From NCBI GenBank assembly GCA_965237565.1, contig OZ250145.1:1-64000 (forward strand): 64,000 nucleotides of DNA, in the 5' to 3' direction. Made by a program: the position numbers and the translations under genes. The notes under the pieces were generated by a model that was given only the letters and a program-made list of their open reading frames with translations, ran no database searches and was not told the DNA's origin. This document shows, in pieces, positions 1 through 9,752 of this stretch (positions are counted from its first letter, which is position 1; each line of letters opens with the position of its first letter). The DNA comes from JANQSP01 sp965237565 (GTDB taxonomy: Bacteria; Bdellovibrionota; Bdellovibrionia; Bdellovibrionales; UBA1609).

Positions 1-267
1 AAAATACAGAAGATGTTAACTATAATAACATCTTCTATTGGAAGAACAGAAGCTGAAAATCAAATACATAGTATTATTATGTTGGCTCCTGAGGTTGCTA
101 TAAATCAATTAAAATCGAATTTATTATATATAGAAGGTGCTTATGGAAAAGAAGCTGCTATCAAAATATTACAACATAAATTGCTATGGTTTTCTCGAAT
201 AAATGTTAAAGAATTAATAAATGTACAAGAGGAAAAAATAAAAGAAATTTTAACAATCAAAAAATAG
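1..267 (+). CDS. 3' end of an unidentified gene, or a small ORF
   Basis: The frame is open from the first base of the window to the TAG at 265-267, so this may be the 3' part of a longer gene. The first ATG is at 13, with no clear ribosome binding site before it. The product is helical, with hydrophobic stretches alternating with Lys/Glu, and has no motif I recognise. It converges on the ankyrin-type gene that ends at 320. Function unknown. Confidence 0.35.
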   Translation, partial: KIQKMLTIITSSIGRTEAENQIHSIIMLAPEVAINQLKSNLLYIEGAYGKEAAIKILQHKLLWFSRINVKELINVQEEKIKEILTIKK

Positions 268-319
268 AATCTTCATATGAAATATCTATCATTTTCTTTT
301 TTTATTTTTCATACGATAT

Positions 320-2458
320 TTAATGAAATATTTTTTTACAACTAGCCATTCCATCCTTATAATTTTTTATGCCTTCTGATGATTCTTTTGAGACTTTTAA
401 TTTTCTTAAATTCTCCTTCTCTACAAGGTATCGAAAAGTTTCTAGATAATCCATATTCCAAACAAGGTCACGAACTGTAAAATCGAGCCCCCATAAGCGC
501 TGATCTGATACAGATGCTCCTTTTCTATACATTTGCTTCAACATATATAAATTACCTTCTAAAGCGGCTATATCTGCATAATTGAGCCCAAAAAATATCC
601 TTCTATTTAAAAACTCTTTTGTCACGAGATGATGATCCATAACAAGATCAACAACATTTTGATGTCTTTTTTTTGACTCAGGAGAAGAAAAAAACAGTGA
701 CCCCATTAAAATAGTTGTAGATACAGCATCTCTTATAACTAAATTTTTTGTTTGATAAGTGGGATCACTACCTAATGAAAATAATAATTCAACAAACTTA
801 GGAGCATTAGCTCGAATGGCTTCAATTAATAAAGTGTCTGATTCTAAATTTAAAAAAGCTTCATCGTTATGAGATATAATCAGATTCCTAGAAAAAGAAA
901 AACTTTCTAAAATTTCTTTCTCCAAAAAATGGCCATCAAGCGAAATTTGATAAATGAACAATTGTTCATTAAGAAATTTTTTATTTTTATTCTTAGAAAA
1001 GATTTTTTTATAAAAATCAATATCATCTAAATAAAGTGCTTTTATTAATTGTGTGTTTAAAGTTTCCATTTGATTTTTTACCAACATTTTTTGTGAACCA
1101 GAAGACAAAACATCCATCACAAAGTCATGGTGCAAATTTTCATAAACCTGAAGTAGCCCCACAAAACTATTGAGCAGAATATCTATTGTATAATGTTCAT
1201 TAGCAATATTATATATAGTACGGTTTTCAACAATATATTTTGCTTTTTCTAATTGATCTTCGAAAAACTTTTTATTCTGTTTAAAAAAATTCAAATTCAT
1301 TTGAGTGTCATAATGTATTAAAACAAGATGGTTTAATTCTGTCATATAGCTGTTTGAATGACTCACATTTGTTGGAAAAGGAAAGCCATGATCTCGTAAA
1401 ACACGAGCAAACTTTGTTTGCCCATTTTCAAGAGCAAAAAGAACGGCCACTCTCTCCATATAATCCTTTGCACTCATGTCTATATCAGCTTTTCTTTTCA
1501 TAAAAAACTGCATATACTGATCTAATGAATTTTGATTCTTTTTGTTCGCTTTAATCATAGTAAATAAAGGAGTCATTCCCTGAAGATCTTTTATGTTAAA
1601 GTTTAATTTTGGGTGATAAGATAACGCTTTCATATAAGACGCACTGATTTTCCATTCCATCTCAGTGACATAATGAAAAGCAGTTTTATGATTATAATCT
1701 AAAGCATTAACATCAACATATGGGTTTTTTAATAAAGTTTTAAAAATTTGCAAGCGTTTTGCCTTTACCGATTCATGCAAAAGAGAAGTGAATATTTCAG
1801 ACTGTGATTGAGATATTTTTTCTATCAAGTGCAAATGGATATGCTCCTTATATTTGTTTAAAATGTTCAAGTGATCTTTATACTCATTTAAATAAACAGT
1901 TTGCCCTTGTAGATTCCAATTTTCTAACATATTAAGCAAAGAAGTCTCTGGATAGTTTTTACTACGTAAGGCCATTATATATAAAATTAATCGGTCTGCA
2001 TGGGTGTAAGATTTTTGAAAAAATGATTCCATTATTGCATCCAATTGAAAATTCGTAAAATTAAATGTCTTAGTATTATGAGAATTTTTTTTTTGAAAAT
2101 CCTTTGCGAATTCTTTATCAGCTATTTGAAATTTGTTCATCAGTATTATGATTGGCATTGATCGTATATACATAAGATAGGCGTGCCTCTTTTTTTTTGT
2201 TTTTTCTAATTCTGCAAACTTATCTTGATAAAAAGACCATATCTGTTCAGGTGAACGAATGGTTTGATAAACTCTTTTATCCATTTTTTCTAAAAATATC
2301 TTTGGATTGTATATAGCTTTTTTCTTCCTTTTACCATCGACAATATATACTGTAGCTGGAAAAGCAGGACTAAATAAAAGAGAAGTTTTCTTTGATTCTT
2401 CTCCAAAAGCTAGACAAGGAAGAATATATAAAAGTGCAAGTAATTTTGTTTTTTTCAT
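320..2458 (-). CDS. Secreted ankyrin-repeat-like protein
   Basis: About 712 residues from the ATG at 2458. An ATG 36 bases further upstream is open, but only the 2458 start places a Lys-rich n-region and hydrophobic core (MKKTKLLALLYILPCLAFG) at the N-terminus, so I prefer it. The core looks like an export signal; the Cys in it lacks a classical lipobox. Degenerate ankyrin-like units are visible around the first third (SLLHESVKAKRLQIFKTLL, then VDVNALDYNHKTAFHYV and LQGMTPLFTMI) and again near the C-terminus (LLIEAIRANAPKFVELLFSLG, shown by its spacing). Ankyrin repeats mediate protein binding, so an exported interaction protein is plausible. The target is unknown. A second exported ankyrin protein lies at 37162-38742. 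Confidence 0.65.
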   Translation of the reverse strand: MKKTKLLALLYILPCLAFGEESKKTSLLFSPAFPATVYIVDGKRKKKAIYNPKIFLEKMDKRVYQTIRSPEQIWSFYQDKFAELEKTKKKRHAYLMYIRSMPIIILMNKFQIADKEFAKDFQKKNSHNTKTFNFTNFQLDAIMESFFQKSYTHADRLILYIMALRSKNYPETSLLNMLENWNLQGQTVYLNEYKDHLNILNKYKEHIHLHLIEKISQSQSEIFTSLLHESVKAKRLQIFKTLLKNPYVDVNALDYNHKTAFHYVTEMEWKISASYMKALSYHPKLNFNIKDLQGMTPLFTMIKANKKNQNSLDQYMQFFMKRKADIDMSAKDYMERVAVLFALENGQTKFARVLRDHGFPFPTNVSHSNSYMTELNHLVLIHYDTQMNLNFFKQNKKFFEDQLEKAKYIVENRTIYNIANEHYTIDILLNSFVGLLQVYENLHHDFVMDVLSSGSQKMLVKNQMETLNTQLIKALYLDDIDFYKKIFSKNKNKKFLNEQLFIYQISLDGHFLEKEILESFSFSRNLIISHNDEAFLNLESDTLLIEAIRANAPKFVELLFSLGSDPTYQTKNLVIRDAVSTTILMGSLFFSSPESKKRHQNVVDLVMDHHLVTKEFLNRRIFFGLNYADIAALEGNLYMLKQMYRKGASVSDQRLWGLDFTVRDLVWNMDYLETFRYLVEKENLRKLKVSKESSEGIKNYKDGMASCKKIFH

Positions 2459-2574
2459 TTTGTTCTTTTGATTATGATAAATTTCAAAAAGCATAAAATA
2501 ATTATGATGGTTTAATGGAAAAATGAAAAAAAGACAAAATAAAAAATTTGAATAATGAAAAATTTACACTTTAT

Positions 2575-2910
2575 TTATAAAACCTTATATTTTTCTTGTA
2601 GAAATACTTTATATTTTTTTTCATCAAATTTCTTCTTTAACCACTTTCTTTCTTTTTCGAAGTTGGCTTTTGGCTTGTGTGATAAAAAAGACCACATAAA
2701 AGGCTGTGAGGTCTCTAGAGGTGAAAGTAGTGTTTTTTGGCTCCTATATATATGGATTCTAGCTTTTTGTTGCACACACCAGACCCACCTAAAGCACACC
2801 CAAGCATCTAATAACGCCCCATATTTAATGGCACATGTGAGAAACACACGCTTATCTTGGTGCAAAAGCACTATCATGCCCTTAGCTAATTGATATTTAT
2901 CAACTTTCAA
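2575..2910 (-). CDS. Small hypothetical ORF, doubtful
   Basis: 111 codons from a TTG at 2910, or about 100 from an ATG eleven codons later. Neither start has a convincing ribosome binding site. The product has an aromatic, Cys-containing middle and a Lys-rich C-terminal half. An ORF of almost the same length lies antisense at 2555-2893, so at most one of the two is real. I favour this one slightly because its composition (alternating hydrophobic and charged blocks) is more protein-like. It would be upstream of the ankyrin gene on the same strand. Confidence 0.25.
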   Translation of the reverse strand: MKVDKYQLAKGMIVLLHQDKRVFLTCAIKYGALLDAWVCFRWVWCVQQKARIHIYRSQKTLLSPLETSQPFMWSFLSHKPKANFEKERKWLKKKFDEKKYKVFLQEKYKVL

Positions 2911-3014
2911 ACTGAGTTAAGAAAAAATTGTATTTCTTTTAGAAACAATATATATGTAATTTAAAAATTAATTAGTATTAAGTAAAATAAAATGAGAGTT
3001 TTAGTGCGACAAAT

Positions 3015-3338
3015 GTGAGTCTGTTAAAAGAATATAAAAGCATAGATTGGGAAGCTCTCTTAAGAGAAGATTTAGGAGAATATCATCTTAAAGAACTAAA
3101 ACCACATTTAGATTATATCAAAAGTGCTGTGAACAATATAATAAGTGATCATAAAAATCGATCCGAAGATCAACAAAATTCTTTGACAAATTTACTTACT
3201 GAATGTTTAAACATTAGAGATATGATCAAAGATCATCAGTTTGGTCCTTATAGAAGTAAAGAGCGTTCCGCTATAATAAATTTTGTTACTAATGTTACAC
3301 AATCATTTGAGAAAAAATATATAAACACCTTGCAATAA
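3015..3338 (+). CDS. Small hypothetical cytoplasmic protein
   Basis: 107 residues from a GTG start, with only a weak purine-rich sequence (ATGAGAG) well upstream. The product is charged and helical (KEYKSIDWEALLREDLGEY at the start, then DHKNRSEDQQNSL), with no signal peptide or membrane segment. No family recognised. The 204 bases after it, up to the deacetylase gene, contain nothing I can identify. Confidence 0.45.
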   Translation: MSLLKEYKSIDWEALLREDLGEYHLKELKPHLDYIKSAVNNIISDHKNRSEDQQNSLTNLLTECLNIRDMIKDHQFGPYRSKERSAIINFVTNVTQSFEKKYINTLQ

Positions 3339-3542
3339 GAAATGGAAATTGTGCATCTGAATAATGTTTAATTTTAATATGGAGGTTTTTATATGTTTTC
3401 AAACAAAAATCTCTGAGGTGGCCAACACTGACCGATCTTAGCAACTAGGCGAATATCGTCTAAATTTTATATATCTTTGAAAAAATTACACACAATTTCA
3501 TAATTGCTATGTATTTTTGTATAGTGCTTTATTATTTACCTT

Positions 3543-4418
3543 ATGTCATTTTCACGATTTTTTTATATCATATTAAGCCTCAGCCTTTACCATAGTGCTT
3601 TGCGTGCCGAAACTTGGACTCTTGAGAATGATGTTGTTGTGCTTGATGCATCTGATACGGATGATACTTCTTCAGGTGTCCCAGAAAAAACTGTTGGAGA
3701 GTGCAATGATGCTAAAGATGCTGCTTTAGTTTTTGTATATCATAAATTTGATGAATTTCGTTATCCACAAACAAGTGTTTCGTCTGAATCTTTTAAGGAC
3801 GACTTGAATTATTTGGCAAACAATGGTTTTAACGTTATTTCACTGGATCAATTGGTATCAGCTATTAATGGAGAAATCCCTTTTGGTAAACAATGGGTTG
3901 TTATTACAGTTGATGATGGATACAAATCTTTTTTTGAAAAAGCTAAACCGATTTTAGAAGATTTTTACTATCCTTATACCATGTTTGTGATAGCAAACGC
4001 TCATGGGACATTATATATGAATTTGAACCAGTTAAAAGAGATTCGTGATTCTGTATTCGGAAGCGTAGAATCACACACTGATTCTCACGGTAATTTATTA
4101 CGAATAAATTTTGACAGAAGAAAAAAACAACTGGAAAACTCTGTGACTCGAATTTATAGTCAACTCGGTATTCGTCCATTTTATCTTGCTTATCCTTATG
4201 GTTTATTTAATGAAACTATTATTAATCAGGTGAAGAATACAAAAATACTGATTGGTAACGAAATATTTCAATTCAAAGGAGCTCTTTCTCTGAAATACAC
4301 ATCTGTCAATTGTGATACCAATGCATTTAACATACCAAGATTAAATGTCACTGAAGAGTATGGTATTGAAAGACATATCAGAATCATGCGAAAGCAAAAA
4401 AAAATAAACAGACCTTAA
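3543..4418 (+). CDS. Exported polysaccharide deacetylase (NodB homology domain)
   Basis: 291 residues. A signal peptide ends near ALRA-ET (residues 1-23). The NodB domain follows a roughly 60-residue acidic linker. The motifs of carbohydrate esterase family 4 are visible: ITVDDGY (motif 1, catalytic and metal Asp), SHTDSHGN (motif 2, the two metal-binding His) and AYPYG (motif 3). Family members remove N-acetyl groups from peptidoglycan or other polymers in the periplasm using a divalent metal. The usual C-terminal motif with a Leu-x-His is not obvious, so the substrate and even full activity are uncertain. The gene stands alone between genes of unknown function. Confidence 0.85.
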   Translation: MSFSRFFYIILSLSLYHSALRAETWTLENDVVVLDASDTDDTSSGVPEKTVGECNDAKDAALVFVYHKFDEFRYPQTSVSSESFKDDLNYLANNGFNVISLDQLVSAINGEIPFGKQWVVITVDDGYKSFFEKAKPILEDFYYPYTMFVIANAHGTLYMNLNQLKEIRDSVFGSVESHTDSHGNLLRINFDRRKKQLENSVTRIYSQLGIRPFYLAYPYGLFNETIINQVKNTKILIGNEIFQFKGALSLKYTSVNCDTNAFNIPRLNVTEEYGIERHIRIMRKQKKINRP

Positions 4419-4509
4419 TTAGATTCTAGCTTTTTTCCTTTTTGATGATCCCTTTCAACTCCAGACCTGTAGCTAGTGGTGTTGTTCCTAGAAAGTGGCA
4501 CTATAAAAG

Positions 4510-6042
4510 TTAGTTAAATCGTAATGCTTTGGTAGGACTGTCGGTTGGATCGCTGAAAGAATCAGAGAAAAACGCTTGCAGTGTGTTTTTTATCCAATTT
4601 GTATCTAGAAAATAAGCCATGTGAGCGCCAGCCATAGGTGTAAAAAATTTTATGTTCTTCTGATGATTATTTGTAATAAACTCTTCAACCTCTGGTGGAA
4701 AATATTTGTATTTTACATTTTCAGGATTATAAAAACCATAATTGAACAAAATAGGATCATCTTTACAGAACACAACATATAATTTATCAGAGATATGATA
4801 AAATTTTGATTCTATACGAGTCAGTTCTTCTAAAGTAACAAAAGGTGTATATAAATACAGCCTTCTTGCCTCTAAACTATATTTAAACCAAAAATCTCTG
4901 TAACGATTTCCTGAAGGCTCCTCACTATTGTAATCAGATTTTTCAGTCGTTGAAATCCACTTAAAAGGCTTTTGTAAATAATCTATTCCTTCTATTCTAG
5001 AATCTTCAAATCCCTCAATCATTTTTTGCAAATAAGATACTATAAAACGATTCATAAAAAGTGTTTTGAATGTTTTTTCTTCCTCTGACTCTGTCCTTTC
5101 TGTCTTCTTCATTAAGATAGATACCGAAGGGTCTATTAAGAAAGGAAAAAAATCACCATTAAAACTAAATGTAAAAAGATCAAACAACACACTGAGTGTC
5201 TTCCAATTACTAAAAGTCGTGAGAGTGGCACTAGATAGTGAATCATCTCCATGTTTCTTAACCAATTCATCAGCAAAAGAATCAAAATTATTAAAAGTGG
5301 TCAATAAGTCAATGACAGGACTAAAAGCAATTCCTCCCATATTAAAAAAACTATTTTCTTTATCTATCTTAAGCAATTCAATCACTTCAGAAGCGCCACC
5401 TGAAACCCCAACCAAACCCACCTTTGTTATATAAGTGTCCCTTGTTTCATTCATTTTATTTACAAGTATGACTAAGCGCTGGTAGAGATCCTTTGTCATT
5501 ATATCGCCAACAAAATCTGGAAATAAAGGCGAAGCCTCTAGGTATTCCGATGTAAGAAAGCCAGAAAAAGTCAATATGTTTGGATGATACAATTGGTTTA
5601 AAAGCTGAGCGACTTTTACAACCCACATCTTATACTTCCAACTTGCATATGTTCCATTTCTAATAATAAATAATGTGTCGCTGTTTGCAGAAGATAAAAA
5701 ATAAGCAGGAATACTTTTTTGATAATACTTATCTTTATTATTTTCTTTTAGAGGAGGCAGGATGATATCATTCCATGAAAGATTCTCCTGATGTTTATTA
5801 GCTTCAATAGCAGAGCTAAAAGTCCAGAAGATGGGATCATAATATATGGGCTGATCTGATGGGATATTTAAAGATTTATGAAGTGTTTGATTGGTATTTA
5901 TTCGAGCATTGATCTCTTCTAAACTGTCTCCACTGAGAAGGTACTCTTTTTCTACTTCATCTAATCTTTGTTTCCAATCGGCTGTTGCTTGTTGATGAAT
6001 GAAAAAAATGAAAGCAAAACTAATAAAGTTTAGTAATTTCAT
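4510..6042 (-). CDS. Secreted alpha/beta-hydrolase-fold protein
   Basis: 510 residues with a signal peptide ending near QQATA-DW (residues 1-21). A nucleophile elbow GVSGGA puts the likely catalytic Ser at residue 214. A candidate acid is in FCKDDPILF (Asp 428/429) and the candidate His is in GAHMAYF (residue 474). The order Ser-Asp-His and spacing fit the alpha/beta hydrolase fold (esterase/lipase/peptidase). The substrate cannot be told from sequence. The gene begins two bases from the 3' end of the broken prepilin-like gene on the same strand, so the two were probably co-transcribed. Confidence 0.65.
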   Translation of the reverse strand: MKLLNFISFAFIFFIHQQATADWKQRLDEVEKEYLLSGDSLEEINARINTNQTLHKSLNIPSDQPIYYDPIFWTFSSAIEANKHQENLSWNDIILPPLKENNKDKYYQKSIPAYFLSSANSDTLFIIRNGTYASWKYKMWVVKVAQLLNQLYHPNILTFSGFLTSEYLEASPLFPDFVGDIMTKDLYQRLVILVNKMNETRDTYITKVGLVGVSGGASEVIELLKIDKENSFFNMGGIAFSPVIDLLTTFNNFDSFADELVKKHGDDSLSSATLTTFSNWKTLSVLFDLFTFSFNGDFFPFLIDPSVSILMKKTERTESEEEKTFKTLFMNRFIVSYLQKMIEGFEDSRIEGIDYLQKPFKWISTTEKSDYNSEEPSGNRYRDFWFKYSLEARRLYLYTPFVTLEELTRIESKFYHISDKLYVVFCKDDPILFNYGFYNPENVKYKYFPPEVEEFITNNHQKNIKFFTPMAGAHMAYFLDTNWIKNTLQAFFSDSFSDPTDSPTKALRFN

Positions 6043-6043
6043 A

Positions 6044-6543
6044 TTATCTTATTGCACAGACGACTCCAGCAATATCATCAGGGTCACTGCCTATTTTACA
6101 CTTGCATGTATATCTATCACCGGTAGTACACCAAGTCAAGTGCCAGCTTCCCAAGCGGCCAGAGTACCATGTGCCATTATGCCAAGTGCCACCTACCCAT
6201 GTGCCAGATTTTCAAACACAAAACTTTTTGTCAGACACTGACTCACACCAATCTCCAGAACCCCACGATCCACTATGCCATATAAATTTGATCTGTTAGG
6301 TAGGTTTTTAAAGTGTTTGCACAAATTTCTGAATCGCCTAAAGAAGCTCTAATATCTCCAAACAAATGATCGACTGAATATCTATGCTCCACATCTTTTT
6401 GGGATACAAGCATGTTTTTTTGTATTTCAATAGCAACATAAGACATTAGGAACCATAATACCCATAGCGACAAGCACACCCACCAAACTTACGCCTGATT
6501 GAGATGAAAAAATACGCTTGTGGTTTTGTACCATTTCAAACAT
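6044..6543 (-). pseudogene. Broken prepilin-like gene with GTW pentapeptide tail
   Basis: Reading the minus strand from the ATG at 6543 gives SSQSGVSLVGVLVAMGIMV, which looks like a type IV prepilin processing site plus hydrophobic helix. The frame then stops, but continues one frame over as FLMSYVAIEIQKNMLVS and on to about 6290. A second shift leads to HSGSWGSGDWCESV, an in-frame TGA, and then GTWVGGTWHNGTWYSG and a Cys-rich end (YTCKCKIGSD) stopping at 6044-6046. At least two frameshifts and one nonsense codon are therefore needed to read the product through. The G-T-W repeats resemble those of the separate broken gene at 21933-22427. I infer a decayed pseudopilin-like secreted protein; the reconstruction depends on manual translation. 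Confidence 0.6.
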
Positions 6544-7184
6544 GATTTTTAGAGCAATTAAAAAGGTCTTTAAATTTTTTATCTTCACTATGAATAAACC
6601 TAACTAGCTTGCTATACGTCATTTTAGCTGATAAAAAAGCCCAGCCACACGTTCATTATCGACAATAATTTCATAAAAAATCAACCAAATTATCTGTTTC
6701 ATATCTTCTTTCTCATTTTGAAACATAGTGCTCATGAAGATAATAGTCTAGGTATTTGTAGCAACGCAAATGTTAGTCTTAGTGTAAGTGCTACCAAATG
6801 CTAGTGAAAATTTCTATGAAATCAACTAGGATTACTATGGACCTAAATAATGATCGTAAATCAATTTTGTATTGTAAGTTTAAGAAGTTTTCATTGACGT
6901 AATTACAATTTATTTTTTAGTCAGTACCCACAAAAAGATCAATGCTATAAAGGGCATGGTACATAAAAAGCCTCCTTGCCCTATCATCCACTGATATTTA
7001 TTTTTGAGATAAAACGCAAAACTATATTTCACATAGAATTGACGTATATGGCTTGACAATTTGAATGAAAATATTTCACAAAACCATATAAAGACTTATC
7101 TATATAACCCCAATATAGTAGAATCTAATCCAATAATAGCTGGGCAGATAAAATTATGTCAAATCAGTAAGTCTTGGAGGAAAT
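6544..7184. other. Intergenic stretch with degraded coding traces
   Basis: No convincing intact gene. On the minus strand a 38-codon ORF (6619-6735, beginning MSTMFQNEKEDMKQ) overlaps by ATGA with a further short frame that runs into the broken prepilin-like gene. This suggests decayed genes upstream of it. From 6736 to 7184 I see only AT-rich sequence. TTGACA occurs at 7053-7058, but no good -10 lies at the right distance. Confidence 0.4.
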
Positions 7185-7778
7185 ATGCTAAAGTGGCTAT
7201 TTGTTATCACCTGTGCATTTTCAATCAATTGTTGGGCTGAGAAAAACGGGATTATCAGAGTAATAAAATCTGTGTGGTATCACCATTTGAACACTACCCA
7301 GAAAATCAATTGTATAAGAGAACCAAAAGCTATTGAAGGCACTTCTTATTTCATTTATATTGCTTGTCAACCTCGTGATGGAATTTATCTGAGTCTTGCC
7401 CCAACCCCGGATCTTAATTTTATTAAAGACTCCGCTGGTGAATTCTTTCCCGAAAAATACATGCCTTCGGAAAATGATACGAATCCTATTTTTTGGATAA
7501 AGTTTCAACAGCTACCAGATATTACATCATACTTTATTTCTCCAAACGGAAAGTATATGTATATTGCAACTTCTAGAATTCATGGGGACGGAAACTTATA
7601 TGAACTGGATTTAGTAGAAAAAAAATACAAAATCATACAGGAAAATAAAGACGAAGAGGACTTTAAAATATATGCAATCATAGAATTTGATGCAAAAACA
7701 AACAGATTATCATATAAGGAATCGTTGTATAAAAAAGATAACAAAATAGTCACTATAAGAGATTATTCCACTCCATAA
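7185..7778 (+). CDS. Small exported protein of unknown function
   Basis: 197 residues with a signal peptide (MLKWLFVITCAFSINCWAE, cleavage probably after CWA). A strong ribosome binding site, GGAGG, sits 5 bases before the ATG, which supports the start. The mature part has a beta-rich pattern, including ITSYFISPNGKYMYIATS and GDGNLYELDLVEKKYKII, reminiscent of a single beta-propeller blade pair. No family can be named. It is monocistronic as far as the sequence shows. Confidence 0.6.
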   Translation: MLKWLFVITCAFSINCWAEKNGIIRVIKSVWYHHLNTTQKINCIREPKAIEGTSYFIYIACQPRDGIYLSLAPTPDLNFIKDSAGEFFPEKYMPSENDTNPIFWIKFQQLPDITSYFISPNGKYMYIATSRIHGDGNLYELDLVEKKYKIIQENKDEEDFKIYAIIEFDAKTNRLSYKESLYKKDNKIVTIRDYSTP

Positions 7779-7928
7779 CAAAAATACCTTTTTTAGAAAT
7801 TTACCATGGTGTTCTTGCATTATGGTGGGATTTGTTTCATTTTGAATAGTCAATAAATAATTTCAATATTGATATTGTTTTATTTGTTAATCTATAATTT
7901 TTCCTATATTCTGAGGTTCTGTGTGACA

Positions 7929-9575
7929 ATGATGGAAGAAGCACTGAAAGCTATGGCAACAAAACGTAATTTTTATTTTTTACAAAAAGAACTTTCAAAA
8001 AAACAGCGATACCCTGAAAAAATTTGTGACTTGATAAAATTTTATCTGAACCCTGAAGGCGTAACTGCAAATATTGGCCTGATCTCTGGAGAAGATATTT
8101 GTCTTTTTCATGAAAATATTGATAACCTCATGAAGCTTGACCCTCCCTCCTCCTTACTAGAAGAATTAAAAAAACATCATAAGGAAATTTCTTCTGCAAA
8201 AAAAATGCCTTCTCATAAAGAAGAAGCATTCCCCTACCTTAATCTGATCACAGATGACTCTGTCACTAATGTTCTTTGCTCTTCTGTTTTAACTCATATT
8301 AAAAAAGAACATCTTATTCAATTTGTGATTCATCTCATTCGTATAACAAAAAACTCAGGAAGAATTATCATCAGCTACCAAATTCCAAATGCTGAAGAGC
8401 ACAACCAAGCCTTTAGATACCTCAGCCCTGATCACTTACAATCTTTGTTTTCTTCCCTAGGAGCTAAACCTCTTTATCACCAAGAATCTCTCAACACCGA
8501 TATAGCCATAGGCACAGACGATAAAAAAGAAAAAAATCAATGGATTACTCAAATTTATGAAAAAACAGACACACAATCTAAAGAAGGAATTTATCGCATC
8601 CAAGAAATTTTGGTGCGAGATAAAAAAACAAGTAGCTATAAATTGGCTCTGATCAGAAGCCTTTGTCATATAGCCAGATACGAATCCAAAAAAGCTCTCT
8701 GGCCTCAATCACCTAAAGAAGCTGGCTTTGTCTTTATTCCCATCAGAGATATTAGTGTGAAATGGCTTATTTTTTATTGGAATCTTTTACACAAAGATAT
8801 TCAACAAATAGCTGGCAAACAACGTAAACTTCGATTTGAAAATCAATTGCTCTCTCTTAAAAAATATAGATCTGAAGACCGAGCTATGCTCGCAAATGAT
8901 CTAGACAATGGAAGGCTCAAAGAAGACTTAGAGCCCTTACTAAGTGAAATTGATTTCACAATAAAATCAGGTCCTATAAATTATATCGATACAGAAAATA
9001 AAATTCACGTATTCAAATATGCAAACAAGCATGTTCGTATTCCAATAAACATTTGGCAATCTCTTCTTGATTTTAATCATTGGATTGAAGATAGCTTGCT
9101 CATGGAATGGGCAAAAGTAACAGAACAATTTAACAAAGATTGTAATTTTACAAAATACTTAAAAATTTTAACAAAGCCTATCTTTCCTGAAAGATGCACG
9201 GATGAAATACGCCAGCTCTTTCAAGGACAAGAAATTCATTGTGTATGGACAGGAGAAAAAACCAATATTTTTGAAGTCGATCACGCCATTCCCTACAGTA
9301 TATGGGTGAATAATGATTTGTGGAATTTGTTTCCTTCCACCAAACAGGTTAATAGAAACAAGTTTGATAAAATACCCACCTTTAGAATGATTCAGAGCCG
9401 ATCGGATTCTATTTTTACATACTGGGATAGATACTCTGAAGCTTTTGCTAAAAGATTTACATCTCAAAGAGCCAGAAGCTTGTCGGCACAATCAAATGAA
9501 GAAGCCTTAGACGGCCTGATCGAACTATGTGAACGATTGGCCCACACACGAGGGCTAGAAAGATGGACTGCCTAA
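7929..9575 (+). CDS. Degenerate methyltransferase-like domain fused to HNH endonuclease
   Basis: About 548 residues from the ATG at 7929. The frame opens at 7869, but the extra 20 residues add only a hydrophobic, AT-rich leader, and GAGG lies before 7929. The N-terminal third has the layout of a class I SAM-dependent methyltransferase: NIGLISGEDICLF in the motif I position, then NVLCSSVLTHIKKEHL and a strand GRIIISYQ. The glycine-rich loop is degenerate (GLISG), so methyl transfer is uncertain. The C-terminal part carries a clear HNH nuclease: CVWTGEK, EVDHAIPYSIWVNNDLWN and NRNKFDKIPT, giving the Asp-His pair, the central Asn and the final Asn/Lys. A nuclease joined to a methyltransferase-like sensor suggests a restriction or defence role, which is inference. 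It stands alone among exported hypothetical proteins. Confidence 0.7.
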   Translation: MMEEALKAMATKRNFYFLQKELSKKQRYPEKICDLIKFYLNPEGVTANIGLISGEDICLFHENIDNLMKLDPPSSLLEELKKHHKEISSAKKMPSHKEEAFPYLNLITDDSVTNVLCSSVLTHIKKEHLIQFVIHLIRITKNSGRIIISYQIPNAEEHNQAFRYLSPDHLQSLFSSLGAKPLYHQESLNTDIAIGTDDKKEKNQWITQIYEKTDTQSKEGIYRIQEILVRDKKTSSYKLALIRSLCHIARYESKKALWPQSPKEAGFVFIPIRDISVKWLIFYWNLLHKDIQQIAGKQRKLRFENQLLSLKKYRSEDRAMLANDLDNGRLKEDLEPLLSEIDFTIKSGPINYIDTENKIHVFKYANKHVRIPINIWQSLLDFNHWIEDSLLMEWAKVTEQFNKDCNFTKYLKILTKPIFPERCTDEIRQLFQGQEIHCVWTGEKTNIFEVDHAIPYSIWVNNDLWNLFPSTKQVNRNKFDKIPTFRMIQSRSDSIFTYWDRYSEAFAKRFTSQRARSLSAQSNEEALDGLIELCERLAHTRGLERWTA

Positions 9576-9752
9576 GCAAGAAGCAATCAAAGCAAAAAGA
9601 CCTGAACCAGAAACACATAAGCAACCAAAATAAAAAACCTAAAGCAAGCAACTAACAAGCAACAGCTCAAATAGAAATTCCTGTAAAAGCCCTGATTTTT
9701 TATTTCATTTGCCTATTAAAAATAAAAGAGTATATCATTGGAGCTAATATTT

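Noticed and set aside
2555..2893. 112-codon plus-strand ORF
   Set aside because: It overlaps the minus-strand ORF almost fully, has no ribosome binding site and is unusually Phe/Cys-rich in an AT-rich region.
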